Positions 40,102 through 52,000 of a stretch of 64,000 nt of DNA are shown in pieces. The notes beneath the pieces are model-generated. The model was not told where the DNA came from, did no database searches, and was given only the letters and a program-made list of their open reading frames with translations. Each line of letters opens with the position of its first letter. Position 1 is the first letter of the stretch. The translations under genes were made by a program, and so were the position numbers. The stretch is from Neomesorhizobium albiziae (GTDB lineage: Bacteria; Pseudomonadota; Alphaproteobacteria; Rhizobiales; Rhizobiaceae), in contig NZ_FOSL01000013.1 of NCBI RefSeq assembly GCF_900114255.1, positions 79,279 through 143,278 of the forward strand, written 5' to 3'.

Positions 40102-40644
40102 TCACCCCTGCTTGGCCAGTTCGCGCAGGCGGCCGTGCGAGGCCATGAAGATCTTTTCCGGCTCGGTCGGCGGGCGCGGGGTGATCTTATGGCCGAGCCC
40201 GCCGATCACCTCGTCGATCGCCAGGAAGCGGCGGTTGGAAAAATCGTAGATGCCGGCGGTGGTCATCACCAGCGCTGCCGTCTGCCCACCCTCAAGCACG
40301 AAGCGGTGACGGCCGATGACCTGCGTGTCCTCCCAGGTCTCGACGGTGGAGACCACGTCGAACCGCTTCCACAGCCTGATCTCGCGGACATAGACGGCCT
40401 GCAAACCGCCCATCATCGGCGCCCAGCCGTTTTTGCGGGCAAGCCCGAGAAGCCCGGCGCGCATGAAGATGTCGATGCGGCCGACATCGGCCAGCATCAT
40501 GTAGCGCGCATTGTTCAGATGCAGGTTGGAATCGATATCGGTCGGCAGGCAGCGGAAGGTCAGACGGCTCTCATCGCCCATTCGGTAGCGGCCGCGGCTT
40601 TTCGCGGTCAGCGCCATCCTTGCGAGGCGTGCCCAGACATACAT
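40102..40644 (-). CDS. Hotdog-fold acyl-CoA thioesterase-like protein
   Basis: This 180-residue protein has a hotdog domain: RCLPTDIDSNLHLNNARYMMLADVGRIDIFMRAGLL ... MGGLQAVYVREIRLWKRFDVVSTVETWEDTQVIGRHRFV. The DxNxHxNN motif (DIDSNLHLNN) marks the 4-hydroxybenzoyl-CoA thioesterase/THEM6-like group. Start 40644 (MYVWARLARM) was chosen with GGAGTTCTTCC upstream. It lies just downstream of the beta-oxidation genes on the same strand, fitting a role in acyl-CoA turnover. Confidence 0.82.
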   Translation of the reverse strand: MYVWARLARMALTAKSRGRYRMGDESRLTFRCLPTDIDSNLHLNNARYMMLADVGRIDIFMRAGLLGLARKNGWAPMMGGLQAVYVREIRLWKRFDVVSTVETWEDTQVIGRHRFVLEGGQTAALVMTTAGIYDFSNRRFLAIDEVIGGLGHKITPRPPTEPEKIFMASHGRLRELAKQG

Positions 40645-40661
40645 GGAAGAACTCCGTTCTT

Positions 40662-40702
40662 CCTTCTCCCCGTTCACGGGGAGAAGGTGGCCCGAAAGGG
40701 CC
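40662..40702. repeat. REP-like double hairpin
   Basis: CCTTCTCCCCG-TTCA-CGGGGAGAAGG (40662-40687) is followed by GGCCC-GAAA-GGGCC (40689-40702). It lies between the FadJ-type gene and the thioesterase gene. A related C-rich tract runs to about 40800. Confidence 0.6.
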
Positions 40703-40816
40703 GGATGAGGGGCAACGTCAACTTCAGCGCTTTATCTTGCGCCCCTCACCTGCCTCCTGAGCCCGTCGAAGGGCGCACCCTCTCACCGAGAACTGGGGAG
40801 AGGAAATCTCTTCGCC

Positions 40817-43036
40817 CTACGCCGCTTCCTTGGCTTCCTGCCTGGCGTAGGGATCGAAGCGCTCATAGAACGTCTCGCCCTTGTCGGCCATGTCGATCAG
40901 AAGCTTCGGTGCCTTGAACTGACCGCCGAACTTCTTCTGCAGGCCCTTGGCGATCTTCACAAAGGCCTTGGCGCCAATGCCGTCGATGTAGGAAAGCGCG
41001 CCGCCCGTATAGGGCGCGAAGCCGAAAGCCAGGATCGAGCCGACATCGGCCTCGCGCGGATCGGTGACGATGCCCTCTTCCATGACGCGGGCAGCTTCCA
41101 GCGCGATTGTCGCGAGGAAGCGCTGCTTCAACTCATCGATCTCGACCTTGTCGGGATCCTGCTGCTTGTAGAGGTCCTTCAGGCCGGGCCACAGCTTCTT
41201 CTTCGCCGGCTTGGCCGGATAGTCATAAAAGCCCTTGCCATTCTTGCGGCCGCGGCGGTCGTGCTTGTCGACCAGTGTGTTGATCAGCGCGAACTGGTCC
41301 TTGTCCACCGCCTTGTCGCCGAGATCCTTGATCGTCTGCTTCATGATCTTCTGGGCAAGGTCGATCGCCGTCTCGTCGGTGAGCGCCAGCGGACCCACCG
41401 GCATGCCGGCCATCCTGGCGGCATTCTCGATCATCGGGGCGGGAACGCCCTCGATCAGCATCTGGAAGGCTTCGGCCATATAGCGCAGCACGCAGCGGTT
41501 GACGTAGAAGCCGCGCGTGTCGTTGACGACGATCGGCGTCTTCTTGATGGCGCGGACATAGTCGATTGCCACGGCCAGCGCCTTGTCGCCGGTTTTCTTG
41601 CCGAGAATGATCTCGACCAGCATCATCCTGTCGACGGGCGAGAAAAAGTGGAGGCCGATGAAGTTCTTCGGCCGCGACGAGTTCTTGGCCAGGCCGGTGA
41701 TCGGAATGGTGGAGGTGTTGGAGGCAAAGATCGCCGACGATTTCAGCACGGCTTCGGCCTTCTCGGTCGCCACCTTCTTGACTTCCGAGTCCTCGAAAAC
41801 CGCCTCGATGACAAGATCGCACCCGTCGAGCATGGCATAGTCGGCGGTCGGCGTGATCAGCGAAAGCAGCTTCTCCTTCTCCTCCGCCTTGGCGCGGCCC
41901 TTCTTGACCTGTTCGGAGATCAGGGTGTCGGAATGCGCCTTGCCCTTGTCGGCCGATTCCTGGTCGCGGTCGAGCAGCACCACCGGGATGCCGGCCTTGG
42001 CCGTGACATAAGCGATGCCGGCGCCCATGAAGCCGGCGCCCAGTACGCCGACCTTCTTGAACTTGGTGTCGGGCACGCCGGCCGGGCGGCGGGCGCCCTT
42101 ATTGAGTTCCTGCAGCGAGACGAACAGAGAGCGGATCATCGCCGCCGCTTCCTTGGTCTGCAGGATTTCGGTGAAGTAGCGCTGTTCGATCCTGAGGCCG
42201 GTGTCGAACGGCACCAGCAGGCCCTCGTAGACGCATTTCAGGATGGCGCTGGCGGCCGGGTAGTTGCCATAGGTTTCGCGGCGCAGGATGGCGATTGCCG
42301 GCGGCCACAGATTGGCGCCCGCGGCCGCGTAGATCGGGCCGCCGGGCAGCTTGAAGCCCTTCTCGTCCCACGGCTGCACCGGCTTGAGGCCGTTCCTGAT
42401 CATCGCCTTGGCGGCTTCGACCAGCTTCGCCGGCTCGGCGATCTCGTGGATCAACCCCATCGCCTTGGCCTTCTGCGGCGTCAGGCTCTGGCCGGAGGTC
42501 AGCATCTGCAGGCTTTCCTGCGGCTGCGCCAGGCGCGGCACCCGCTGGGTGCCGCCGGCGCCCGGGAAGATGCCCACCTTCACTTCCGGCAGGCCCATCT
42601 TCACCTTCTCGCTATCGGCGGCGACGCGGCCGTGGCAGGCCAGCGACATTTCGAAGGCGCCGCCCATGCAGGTGCCGTTGATCGCTGAAACCCACGGCTT
42701 GCCCGAGGTCTCCAGCTTGCGGAACAGGCCGGTCATGCGGCCGACATTGTCGAACAGGAATTGGACCGCCTTCTGGCCGTCCTTTGCCTTCTCCGCCTCG
42801 AACAGGTCGAGCATGCGGCGCATCATGGTGAGATCGGCGCCGCCCGAGAACGTCTCCTTGCCGGAGGTGATGACGGCGCCCTTGATGGTCGCGTCGGAGG
42901 CGACCTTGCCGACGATCTCGCCGAGTTCGTCGATGACGCTCTCGTTGAACACGTTCATCGACTTTTCCGGCATGTCCCAGGTGATCAGGGCAATGCCATC
43001 GGCGTCGACGTCGAGGGTAAAGTTCTTGTAGCTCAT
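40817..43036 (-). CDS. fadJ: Bifunctional enoyl-CoA hydratase/3-hydroxyacyl-CoA dehydrogenase (FadJ/FadB type)
   Basis: This is a 739-residue multifunctional beta-oxidation alpha subunit. Residues 1-~200 form the crotonase domain ([13 protein letters not shown] oxyanion region, [19 protein letters not shown]). The NAD-binding 3HCDH domain starts at about 325 ([22 protein letters not shown], dinucleotide motif) with [10 protein letters not shown] and [19 protein letters not shown]. The C-terminal 3HCDH domains follow ([12 protein letters not shown]). It hydrates enoyl-CoA and oxidises the hydroxyacyl-CoA with NAD+. It overlaps the YciI-like gene by 4 nt and acts with the thiolase upstream. Confidence 0.93.
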   Translation of the reverse strand: MSYKNFTLDVDADGIALITWDMPEKSMNVFNESVIDELGEIVGKVASDATIKGAVITSGKETFSGGADLTMMRRMLDLFEAEKAKDGQKAVQFLFDNVGRMTGLFRKLETSGKPWVSAINGTCMGGAFEMSLACHGRVAADSEKVKMGLPEVKVGIFPGAGGTQRVPRLAQPQESLQMLTSGQSLTPQKAKAMGLIHEIAEPAKLVEAAKAMIRNGLKPVQPWDEKGFKLPGGPIYAAAGANLWPPAIAILRRETYGNYPAASAILKCVYEGLLVPFDTGLRIEQRYFTEILQTKEAAAMIRSLFVSLQELNKGARRPAGVPDTKFKKVGVLGAGFMGAGIAYVTAKAGIPVVLLDRDQESADKGKAHSDTLISEQVKKGRAKAEEKEKLLSLITPTADYAMLDGCDLVIEAVFEDSEVKKVATEKAEAVLKSSAIFASNTSTIPITGLAKNSSRPKNFIGLHFFSPVDRMMLVEIILGKKTGDKALAVAIDYVRAIKKTPIVVNDTRGFYVNRCVLRYMAEAFQMLIEGVPAPMIENAARMAGMPVGPLALTDETAIDLAQKIMKQTIKDLGDKAVDKDQFALINTLVDKHDRRGRKNGKGFYDYPAKPAKKKLWPGLKDLYKQQDPDKVEIDELKQRFLATIALEAARVMEEGIVTDPREADVGSILAFGFAPYTGGALSYIDGIGAKAFVKIAKGLQKKFGGQFKAPKLLIDMADKGETFYERFDPYARQEAKEAA

Positions 43037-43410
43037 CGGGAACTCCCGTCCTGTTCGCTAAGCGCCGTCCAGGTCTGAGGACCCGCGTGGACGGCAAGGT
43101 TGAATTTGTGGACGCGCACGCTCATCACGCCGGCACGCACCGCCGGGTCGGCGGCGACGAACTTTTCCGCCTCTTCGCGCGAGCCGGCCAGGAAAATGCC
43201 GATGCCCATCACGTCCGGATGCATGTGGCCGTTTTCCAGATATTCGTCCGAACGGCCGGCCAGCAACACATTGCCGGCCGCCGCCTCGCGCTGCAGCATC
43301 TGAAAATGCGCGCCGACCGCATCCCGTTCCGCATCCGTCCACTTGGCGGGATCGCGCAGATCCTCGCGCAATTTCAGGATGAGCATGAAGGGCGTGCGGC
43401 CGTCGCTCAT
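43033..43410 (-). CDS. YciI-family protein
   Basis: A 125-residue ferredoxin-like YciI protein: [49 protein letters not shown] ... [36 protein letters not shown]. The conserved Asp-Pro (AADPAVRAG) and His are present. Role unknown, possibly a small enzyme acting on an acyl or lactone by-product. The ATGA overlap with the FadJ-type gene and 5-bp gap from the thiolase show it is in the beta-oxidation operon. Confidence 0.85.
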   Translation of the reverse strand: MSDGRTPFMLILKLREDLRDPAKWTDAERDAVGAHFQMLQREAAAGNVLLAGRSDEYLENGHMHPDVMGIGIFLAGSREEAEKFVAADPAVRAGVMSVRVHKFNLAVHAGPQTWTALSEQDGSSR

Positions 43411-43415
43411 TGTTC

Positions 43416-44624
<1,209 letters not shown>

Positions 44625-44654
44625 TTCACTGCTCCTTGGTTCCGGTGCGGCGGC

Positions 44655-45824
44655 TCAGAGAGAGCGCGCGATCAGCACTTTCATGATTTCGTTGGTGCCG
44701 CCGTAGATGCGCTGGACGCGCGCGTCACGGTACATGCGGGCAATCGGATATTCATTCATGTAGCCATAGCCGCCGTGCAATTGAAGGCATTCGTCGACAA
44801 TCTTGCACTGCAGGTCGGTGATCCAGTATTTCGCCATCGAGGCGGTGACCGGGTCGAGGCCGCCGTTCAGGTGGCGCTTGACGCAGTCATTGTAGAAGAC
44901 GCGGCCGATGGTGGCCTCGGTCTTCAGCTCGGCCAGCTTGAACTGGGTATTCTGGAACTCGACCACGGCCTTGCCGAACGCCTTGCGCTCCTTGACGTAA
45001 TCCACGGTGACGGCAAGCGCCCGCTCGATCATGCCGATGGCCTGGCCGGCGATCAGCAGCCGCTCCTGCGGCAGTTGCTGCATCAGCTGGACGAAACCCT
45101 GGCCTTCCTCATGGCCGAGCAGGTTGGCGGTCGGCACGCGAACGTCGTTGAAGAATAGCTCCGACGTGTCGTTGGCCTTGAGGCCGATTTTGTCGAGGTT
45201 GCGGCCGCGCTCGAAACCTTCGAGCCCGTCGGTCTCGACGACGATCAGCGAGGTGCCCTTGGCGCCCTTGGTCGGGTCGGTCTTGGCCACGACGATGATC
45301 AGATTGGCGTTCTGGCCGTTGGTGATGAAGGTTTTCGAGCCGTTGATCTTGTAGTGGTTGCCATCCTTCTCGGCGCGCGTCTTGACGCCCTGCAGGTCGG
45401 AGCCCGCGCCCGGTTCGGTCATGGCGATGGCGCCGATCAGCTCGCCGGTCGCCATCTTCGGCAGCCACTTCTTCTTCTGGTCCTCGGAGCCATAGTGAAG
45501 GATGTAGGGCGCGACGATCGAATTGTGCAGCGCGATGCCGAAACCGTCGACGCCGACATGGCCGAGTGCCTCGGCAATCGCGCTCTCATGCGCGTAAGTG
45601 CCGCCGGCGCCGCCATATTCCTCCGGCATCGAGGCGCAGAGCAGGCCCGCCGCCCCAGCCTTTTCCCAGGCCGAACGCTCGACGATCTCGTTCTTCTCGT
45701 AGCGCTCGTAATGGGGGGCGATCTCTTCCGACAGGAACCGTGACGCCATGTCGTAGAGCATGGTGACGTCGTCGGCCGCCCACACCGGCTTCGGCAGTTC
45801 GAGAATATCGGCGGGATTGGTCAT
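44655..45824 (-). CDS. Acyl-CoA dehydrogenase
   Basis: A 389-residue FAD-dependent dehydrogenase: IGAIAMTEPGAGSDLQGVKTRAEKDGNHYKINGSKTFITNG (FAD and acyl-CoA contact motifs), GFVQLMQQLPQERLLIAGQAIG and the C-terminal GGYGYMNEYPIARMYRDARVQRIYGGTNEIMKVLIAR. The start at 45824 follows GGGAGGAAAC; the longer frame to 45851 lacks a site. It does the first oxidation of beta-oxidation. Related to long/medium-chain members; exact substrate unknown. Confidence 0.93.
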   Translation of the reverse strand: MTNPADILELPKPVWAADDVTMLYDMASRFLSEEIAPHYERYEKNEIVERSAWEKAGAAGLLCASMPEEYGGAGGTYAHESAIAEALGHVGVDGFGIALHNSIVAPYILHYGSEDQKKKWLPKMATGELIGAIAMTEPGAGSDLQGVKTRAEKDGNHYKINGSKTFITNGQNANLIIVVAKTDPTKGAKGTSLIVVETDGLEGFERGRNLDKIGLKANDTSELFFNDVRVPTANLLGHEEGQGFVQLMQQLPQERLLIAGQAIGMIERALAVTVDYVKERKAFGKAVVEFQNTQFKLAELKTEATIGRVFYNDCVKRHLNGGLDPVTASMAKYWITDLQCKIVDECLQLHGGYGYMNEYPIARMYRDARVQRIYGGTNEIMKVLIARSL

Positions 45825-45853
45825 GTGTTTCCTCCCAAAGGAGCGATCCAATC

Positions 45854-46009
45854 GCCCCCCTCTGGCCTGCCGGCCATCTCCCCCTCAAGGGGGGAGATTG
45901 GCAACGTCAAGCTCGGCGCGTTTCTGGTGACGTTGGAGATTTGCGGAATCAGCCGAGACAGCTGATCTCCCCCCTTGAGGGGGAGATGTCCGGCAGGACA
46001 GAGGGGGGC
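45854..46009. repeat. Paired-hairpin repeat element, copy 1
   Basis: A 156-bp inverted-repeat unit. GCCCCCCTC at 45854-45862 pairs with GAGGGGGGC at 46001-46009, and each arm forms its own hairpin (CATCTCCCCCTCAAGGGGGGAGAT; GATCTCCCCCCTTGAGGGGGAGAT). The arms are almost the same as those at 61066-61222 while the centres differ, as in BIME-like doublets. It separates the two acyl-CoA dehydrogenase genes. Confidence 0.8.
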
Positions 46010-46055
46010 AACGTAGAGCACCTATCGATCCTCGTCAGCTAGCGGCCAACCCTGC

Positions 46056-47852
46056 TCAAAATGCCTCCGCCGGCAGCGCCATCATGGTATCGGCGCCGGT
46101 CGAAATTCGGGCAAGGTGCGCCGCCGTCTCCGGCATCACGCGCTCCATGAAATAGCGTCCGGTGGTGAGCTTGTTGTCATAGAACGACGATTGACCGTTG
46201 GCGCCCTCGGCCAGCTTGCCCTGCGCACTCCTGGCCATTTGCGCCCACATGTAGCCCAGCGCCACCAGGCCGAAGAGATGCAGGTAGTCGGTCGAGGCGG
46301 CGCCCGCATTGTCGGGCTTGGCCATGGCGTTCTGCATCAGCCACATGGTGGCAGCCTGCAAATCGTTGAGGCCCTTCTTCAGCGCCTTGGTATAGGGCGC
46401 CATCTTCTCGTCCGAGCGGTTTTCCTCGCAGAAGTCGCCGACCTCCTTGAAGAAGGCCTGCACGGCGCGGCCGCCATTGAGGCCGAGCTTGCGGCCGACC
46501 AGGTCGAGTGCCTGGATGCCGTTGGCGCCTTCATAGATCATGGCGATGCGGGCATCGCGCACGAACTGGCTCATGCCGTGCTCTTCGATGTAGCCATGGC
46601 CGCCGAAAACCTGCTGCGCCATCACCGCGTGATCGAAACCCTTGTCGGTCAGCACGCCTTTGATGATCGGCGTCATCAGGCCGAGCTGGTCGTCGGCCGC
46701 CTCACGTTCCTTTTCGTCGCCGGAGCGGTGCGCAACGTCGGACTTGATCGCCGTCCACAGGATCAGCGCGCGGCCGGCCTCGTTGAAGGCGCGCATCGTC
46801 ATCAGGCTGCGGCGGATGTCTGGGTGAACGATGATCGGGTCAGCCTTCTTGTCGGGAGCTTTCACCCCGGACAGCGAACGGCCCTGGATACGCTCCTTGG
46901 CGTAGTTGACGGCGTTCTGGTAGGCCACTTCCGAAACGGCAAGGCCCTGCAAGCCGACGCCAAGGCGTGCTTCGTTCATCATCACGAACATCGCCTTCAG
47001 GCCGCCATTGGCCTCGCCGATGAGATACCCCTCGGCCTCGTCATAATTCATGACGCAGGTCGAGTTGCCGTGGATACCCATCTTCTCCTCGATCGACCCG
47101 CAGGAAACCGCGTTGCGGTCGCCCGGCTCGCCGCTGCCGTTCAGCTTGAACTTCGGCACGATGAACAGCGAGATGCCCTTAACGCCTTCCGGCGCGCCCT
47201 CGATGCGGGCCAGCACCAGGTGGATGATGTTTTCCGCCATGTCGTGCTCGCCGGCCGAGATGAAAATCTTCTGGCCGGAAATCTTGTAGGAGCCGTCGCC
47301 GTTGGGCGCCGCCTTGGAGCGCAGCAGGCCGAGATCAGTGCCGCAATGCGGCTCCGTCAGGTTCATGGTGCCTGTCCAGACGCCTTCGACCATCTTGGGC
47401 AGGTAAGTCTGCTTCTGCTCTTCCGAGCCGTGCGTGAGGATCGCCGCGATGGCGCCCTGGGTGAGGCCGGGATACATCATCAGCGCCATATTGGCCGACG
47501 ACATGTATTCGCCGACTGCCGAATGCACCGTGTAGGGAAGTCCCTGCCCGCCGAATTCGGTCGGAACGGCGAGCCCAACCCAGCCGCCTTCGCGATACTG
47601 GGTATAGGCTTCCTTGAAGCCTGTCGGCGTCGTCACCTGCCCATCGTCGTGGCGTACGCAGCCTTCCATGTCGCCAACGCGGTTGGTCGGCAGCATGACG
47701 TTTTCGGCAAGCTTGGCGCCCTCGGCGAGGATTGCCTCGAGAATATCGGGAGTTGCGTCGGAAAAGCCGGGAAGGTTCGAGTAGCGCTCGTAACCCAGCA
47801 CGTCGTTCAGAACAAAAAGCGTATCCTGGACCGGTGCCCTGTAGATCGGCAT
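46056..47852 (-). CDS. Acyl-CoA dehydrogenase, large DmdC-like type
   Basis: A 598-residue enzyme with N-terminal AcDH-N region ([30 protein letters not shown]), the motif [69 protein letters not shown] and the [42 protein letters not shown] block, plus the C-terminal extension of the 3-methylmercaptopropionyl-CoA dehydrogenase-like subfamily. In most bacteria these act on general acyl-CoA rather than DMSP metabolites. A LiuR-type palindrome lies 85 bp upstream. Confidence 0.9.
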   Translation of the reverse strand: MPIYRAPVQDTLFVLNDVLGYERYSNLPGFSDATPDILEAILAEGAKLAENVMLPTNRVGDMEGCVRHDDGQVTTPTGFKEAYTQYREGGWVGLAVPTEFGGQGLPYTVHSAVGEYMSSANMALMMYPGLTQGAIAAILTHGSEEQKQTYLPKMVEGVWTGTMNLTEPHCGTDLGLLRSKAAPNGDGSYKISGQKIFISAGEHDMAENIIHLVLARIEGAPEGVKGISLFIVPKFKLNGSGEPGDRNAVSCGSIEEKMGIHGNSTCVMNYDEAEGYLIGEANGGLKAMFVMMNEARLGVGLQGLAVSEVAYQNAVNYAKERIQGRSLSGVKAPDKKADPIIVHPDIRRSLMTMRAFNEAGRALILWTAIKSDVAHRSGDEKEREAADDQLGLMTPIIKGVLTDKGFDHAVMAQQVFGGHGYIEEHGMSQFVRDARIAMIYEGANGIQALDLVGRKLGLNGGRAVQAFFKEVGDFCEENRSDEKMAPYTKALKKGLNDLQAATMWLMQNAMAKPDNAGAASTDYLHLFGLVALGYMWAQMARSAQGKLAEGANGQSSFYDNKLTTGRYFMERVMPETAAHLARISTGADTMMALPAEAF

Positions 47853-47936
47853 GCATCATCCTCCAACATGCGTTTGCCCGGCCCGCACGCATTTCGAAGG
47901 CATGGGGCCGCCGTTGGAAAGGGTTGTTAGCAAATT

Positions 47937-47958
47937 TTGACGTTTGCGTAAACGTCAA
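47937..47958. promoter_or_regulatory. LiuR/MerR-type palindromic operator
   Basis: TTGACGTTT and AAACGTCAA form perfect 9-bp arms around GCGT. The motif resembles LiuR sites described for fatty-acid and branched-chain amino-acid catabolism in proteobacteria. It lies 85 bp before the large acyl-CoA dehydrogenase; the MerR regulator next door has a related site. Confidence 0.7.
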
Positions 47959-48061
47959 TTTCTAATGCATCCAAAATTTTCCGCTTGCACCGATCTGGGC
48001 GAAGGCTCGAACGCCAGCGCCTTCGGCATTCGCTACAGGTTCTAGATTCACCACGGCACAA

Positions 48062-48091
48062 AAAAACGCCGCGCAACTGCACGGCGTTTTT
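48062..48091. terminator. Bidirectional intrinsic terminator
   Basis: AAAAACGCCG (48062-48071) pairs with CGGCGTTTTT (48082-48091). T-runs occur on both strands. It ends the MerR gene (stop 48117, minus strand). Confidence 0.8.
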
Positions 48092-48116
48092 CTTTAGTCA
48101 GGACGAAAGCCGCCGG

Positions 48117-48581
48117 TCAGGCGGAGGCGCTGACCGGGACGTTCTGGCGTTCGCTGAGCATGTCGCGGACGATCGACATGGCCTCGCTCAGTTCGCCGAT
48201 CGCCTCGTCGATGGCCTGGCGCTGCTTCTGCAGACGGCCAAGCTGCTTTTCCGACTTGTCGAGCGCCAGCTTCAGCTGTTTGGCGTTCGAGCCGGACGGG
48301 TCGTAGAGGTCGATCATCTGCTTCACTTCGCGCAGGGAGAAGCCAACCTTGCGGCCAAGCAGGATGAGCTTCAGCCGGGCGTTGTCGCGACGCGAGTAAA
48401 GGCGGGTGGCGCCCTCGCGCTTGGGATTCAGCAGGCCCTTGTCTTCATAGAAGCGCAAGGTGCGCAGCGTCACGTCGTGCTTCTTGGCCATTTCGCCGAT
48501 ACGGATAAAGCCGTCCTGCATGTCCATGGAAATTTCATTGGTATTGGCCGCGGCGTCGACCGCCGTCATCGGTTTCATCAT
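48117..48581 (-). CDS. MerR-family regulator (LiuR-like)
   Basis: This 154-residue protein has a MerR winged helix: IRIGEMAKKHDVTLRTLRFYEDKGLLNPKREGATRLYSRRDNARLKLILLGRKVGFSLREVKQMI. A long dimerisation coiled coil follows (KQLKLALDKSEKQLGRLQKQRQAIDEAIGELSEAMSIV) and a short tail without metal-binding Cys. That, the palindromes at 47937 and 48709, and the neighbouring acyl-CoA dehydrogenase suggest a LiuR-type regulator of acyl-CoA catabolism. Start 48581 or 48578; the upstream extension to 49016 covers the operator and is rejected. Confidence 0.85.
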   Translation of the reverse strand: MMKPMTAVDAAANTNEISMDMQDGFIRIGEMAKKHDVTLRTLRFYEDKGLLNPKREGATRLYSRRDNARLKLILLGRKVGFSLREVKQMIDLYDPSGSNAKQLKLALDKSEKQLGRLQKQRQAIDEAIGELSEAMSIVRDMLSERQNVPVSASA

Positions 48582-48708
48582 TTTTTTCGCTTTGCCCTGT
48601 TGGGGCGCCCGGCGTTGCCTGGACGCGTGAACGGAAGCCGTGGGGCTTTGTGGGTTTCCATTCGAGGTTTCGACAAATTCAGCGCAAGAAGGCGCGATCT
48701 GCATGCCT

Positions 48709-48724
48709 CTTACGTTTACGTAAG
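48709..48724. promoter_or_regulatory. MerR autoregulatory operator
   Basis: CTTACGTTTACGTAAG has 7-bp arms around TT and shares the ACGTTTACGT core with 47937-47958. It lies 128 bp upstream of the MerR start. The rest of 48582-49028 (447 bp) is divergent promoter DNA for MerR and podJ, with no further gene seen. Confidence 0.6.
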
Positions 48725-49028
48725 GTATATAACGATCGATCTTCCGCAACGCAAGCTCCCCAAAGCGCAACGGTGTCGCACCTTTTAACACTTTCTTTGC
48801 GTCTTGGTAATTTTGGTTAAGACCTTGTTTACCACGATCAGGGAATTGTGCGCATGTCGGTGCTCCGTGGTTATCCTGTATCGAATTTTTCACGGTTTTT
48901 CGGATCGAGGGCGAAAAGCCCCGGAAGACTGTCTTCCGCCGCGGCATAGCGCGGTAGCGTTCGTTCCCGGCACGGAATTGGGGGAAGCCGGGAAGGCGAC
49001 CGGCATTGGTTGGCAAACGGGCGTTTCG

Positions 49029-52000
49029 ATGAACAGCAAGCGATCCTATCTCGATTCACTCAATGCCGGACGGCAGCGCAGGCCTTACACCTCGCTGGAG
49101 GACCTGAACCGCTCGCTGGAAAATCTCGAACAGCGGCTTGAGCGAAACCAGGACTCTCGGCCTGACCCGTACGCACCGAAAGACGATTTCTATGCGAGGC
49201 CGCGCATGCCGGCAGCGGCCCGGCCTATGTCCGAAAAGCCTTACCAGTCGCTCGCCCGCGATCTCGACCGGGTGCGCAGCCAGGAAGACGGCATCGCCGC
49301 CGTCGGCAAGATCGCCGGCGAACTGAAGGGCCTGCGCGAGGAGTTGCACCACCAGATGACGGCCGGGCTGCGCCGCGAATTCGACAGCCTGCGCTCCGAA
49401 ATCGCGCGCGCTTATTCCTCTCCGGCCTCCGCCAGGGCGGGAGCCGAGCTCAATGTCGAGTTCGAACGCTTGTCCGGCGCCATCCGCGAACTCTCCGAAC
49501 GCAGCGACGACAGGAGCGTCAACCTCCTGCGCCTTAAGCTGGAGCAGGTGAAGGCAGCGCTCGACACCCTGGCGCGCGAGGAGACCGTTCTCTCGGTCGA
49601 CCGCCGGTGGGACGATTTCGACCGCCGCTGGAGCGCCTTCGAAGATCGCGTTTCGGCCGGCTCGCTGCGCCGTGGCGAGGATCCCGAGATCGCCGCGCTC
49701 AACGCACGGCTGGAGCAGATCAACGACGCGGTGAACAATCTGCCGGAATCACTGTCGCTGCAGTCGCTGGAGGAAAAGGTGCGGATGCTGGCAGGCGCCG
49801 TCGATCATTTCTCCCGTCAGCAGGACCGCCGCGGCTCCGACGCGTTCGGCCAGATCGAAGAGCGCCTCGACGAGATTTCTCGCGCCATCGTGGCTTCCGC
49901 CGTCTCCAACCGGCCGCCCCACATCGATCCGCAGCCCTTCGAACGCATCGAGGCGCGCATCACCTCGCTCGCCAGGCAGCTGGAGGAACTCGTCGACGAC
50001 CGCCCCAATGGCGAAGTCATCGACCGGCTCAACCTTCTGTCGCAGCGCGTGGATGAACTCGCGATACGCGCCGAGTTGCCGGAGCAGGCGGTCGAGCGGC
50101 TGGCGAGGCAGGTCGCCTCGATCGGCGAAAAGCTCGACAGGGCGCCGCAGGCCGCCGTCTCCGACCGGTTCCTTCAAGGCATCGAACAGCGTTTCGACAT
50201 GCTTTCCGACATGCTGGACCGCCGCCAGGGCGACGCCATCGAGCACGGACAGGCGCTCTTCCGCGACCTGGAACGCCGCCTCGACGAGGTGGCCGAGCGG
50301 CTCGATCATCGCGGTGCGGCGGCAATGCCCGCCAGCGGCGAGATCATGGAGGCTATCGACCAGCGCTTCAACGATTTCGCGCGCAAGCTGGAAGACCGTG
50401 GCACTGCGGCGAGTGACGACGCGATCCGCGGCCTCGAAGCCCGGCTTGAAAACATCTCCGGACGCCTCGACAGTTCGGCCTCGCAGGTCGCCGGCATCGA
50501 TCCCGACCTGATCCGCAATCTGGAAGCGCAGGTCGCCGGCCTGTCGGCGCATCTGGCTCGCCCGAGCGCGCCGATGCCCGAATTCGAGGACATCGCGCCG
50601 CGCCTGGTCGATATCGAGAAATCCATCGCCGGAAGCCGCGAGAGCATCCTGGCGGCGGCGCGCCAGGCTGCCGAAGACGCGGTGAAGTCGCTGGCGGGCT
50701 CCAAGACCAATGCAGCGGCGGTTGCCGGCCTCGCCGACGATCTCAAGGCGCTGGAGACGCTCACCCGCCGCTCGGACGAACGCAATTCGAAGACCTTCGA
50801 AGCGATCCACGACACGCTCTTGAAGATCGTCGACCGGCTGGGCTCGCTGGAAACCGGCACCGCCGAGCAGCCGCTGCCGCGCAAGCTGTCGCTCGACAAC
50901 GCCCCCTCGATCGAGCCCGGCGACACCCATCCGGCCGATCCCGAAACGATCGAGCCCGAGATCGCGCGCGGCTGGGGACAGCCCGCTGTCACCCGTTCGC
51001 CAGCCGAGGCGGCGGCCGCTGCCGCGGTTGCGGCGCTGAGCAGCACCGGCATCCAAGCCGAGCAGGAAGCCGGCGGCCGCGTGCGCACGATGCTCGGCGG
51101 ACTGTCGCGGGCGTTTGGCGGCAAAAAGGAAGCCGAGGAACTGCCGCTCGCCGGCTCGGAAGAGCCAACGATGGAAGCGGCAGCACCCAGCGTCGATCTC
51201 GACGAACCGCTCGACCCGAAAATCGCCAACCGGCCGCTCGAGCCGGGTTCCGGCGCGCCAGACCTCAGCGCCATCATGAAGCGGGTGCGCGACGAACGCG
51301 GCTCGCCCGCGAAGCCAGCCGATATGGACGCGGCCAAGTCCGACTTCATCGCGGCAGCGCGCCGTGCCGCGCAGGCGGCGGCCGCCGAAGCCGACATGCT
51401 GAAGAAAACCGCCGAGGGCGACGGCGAAGGCGGCCGGCTGAAGCTCGGCTCGCTGTTCCGCTCGAAGCGCAAGACGATGCTGCTCTCGGCAACCGCGATC
51501 ATGCTGGCGCTCGCTGGCATGCAGCTTGGCAAGGCCTTCTTCGCCGACAGGGAGGTGGCCGAGCTGACGGCGCCGGATAGCGGCATCCAATCCACGGCCA
51601 TGGCGCCGGCGGCCCCGCAGGCAGCACAGCCCGCACAGGACGTCGCCGATACCGGCGGCAGTGCATCGCCGGTCCGCACGGTCGACGCGACTGAACGCTC
51701 GCCGCTGGAAACGGCCTCGCCAGCCACCGAAGAAACCGCAGCCGCGATGCCGGCGGATACGCCGGAAATGGAAGCCTCCGCCGCGCCGCAACCCGAAGCA
51801 GCGACGGCCACCGCCACCCTGAAGCCCGAACTGCAGGACGAGGACGGCGCCGCCGCCGACCTGGCGACCGCCAGCACGCCGGCGCCGGCCGCGCCTGTCA
51901 CCACTGCGACGGCGAGCCCCATTCTCGTGCCGGTCGAGGCCGGCCCGGTCCCGCTGCGCGAAGCAGCCGAGGCCGGCGACAGCAAGGCCATCTTCGAGAT

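Noticed and set aside
41261..42688. 475-codon plus-strand frame in the beta-oxidation genes
   Set aside because: Antisense shadow of the FadJ-type gene, rich in Arg, His and Gly, without motifs.
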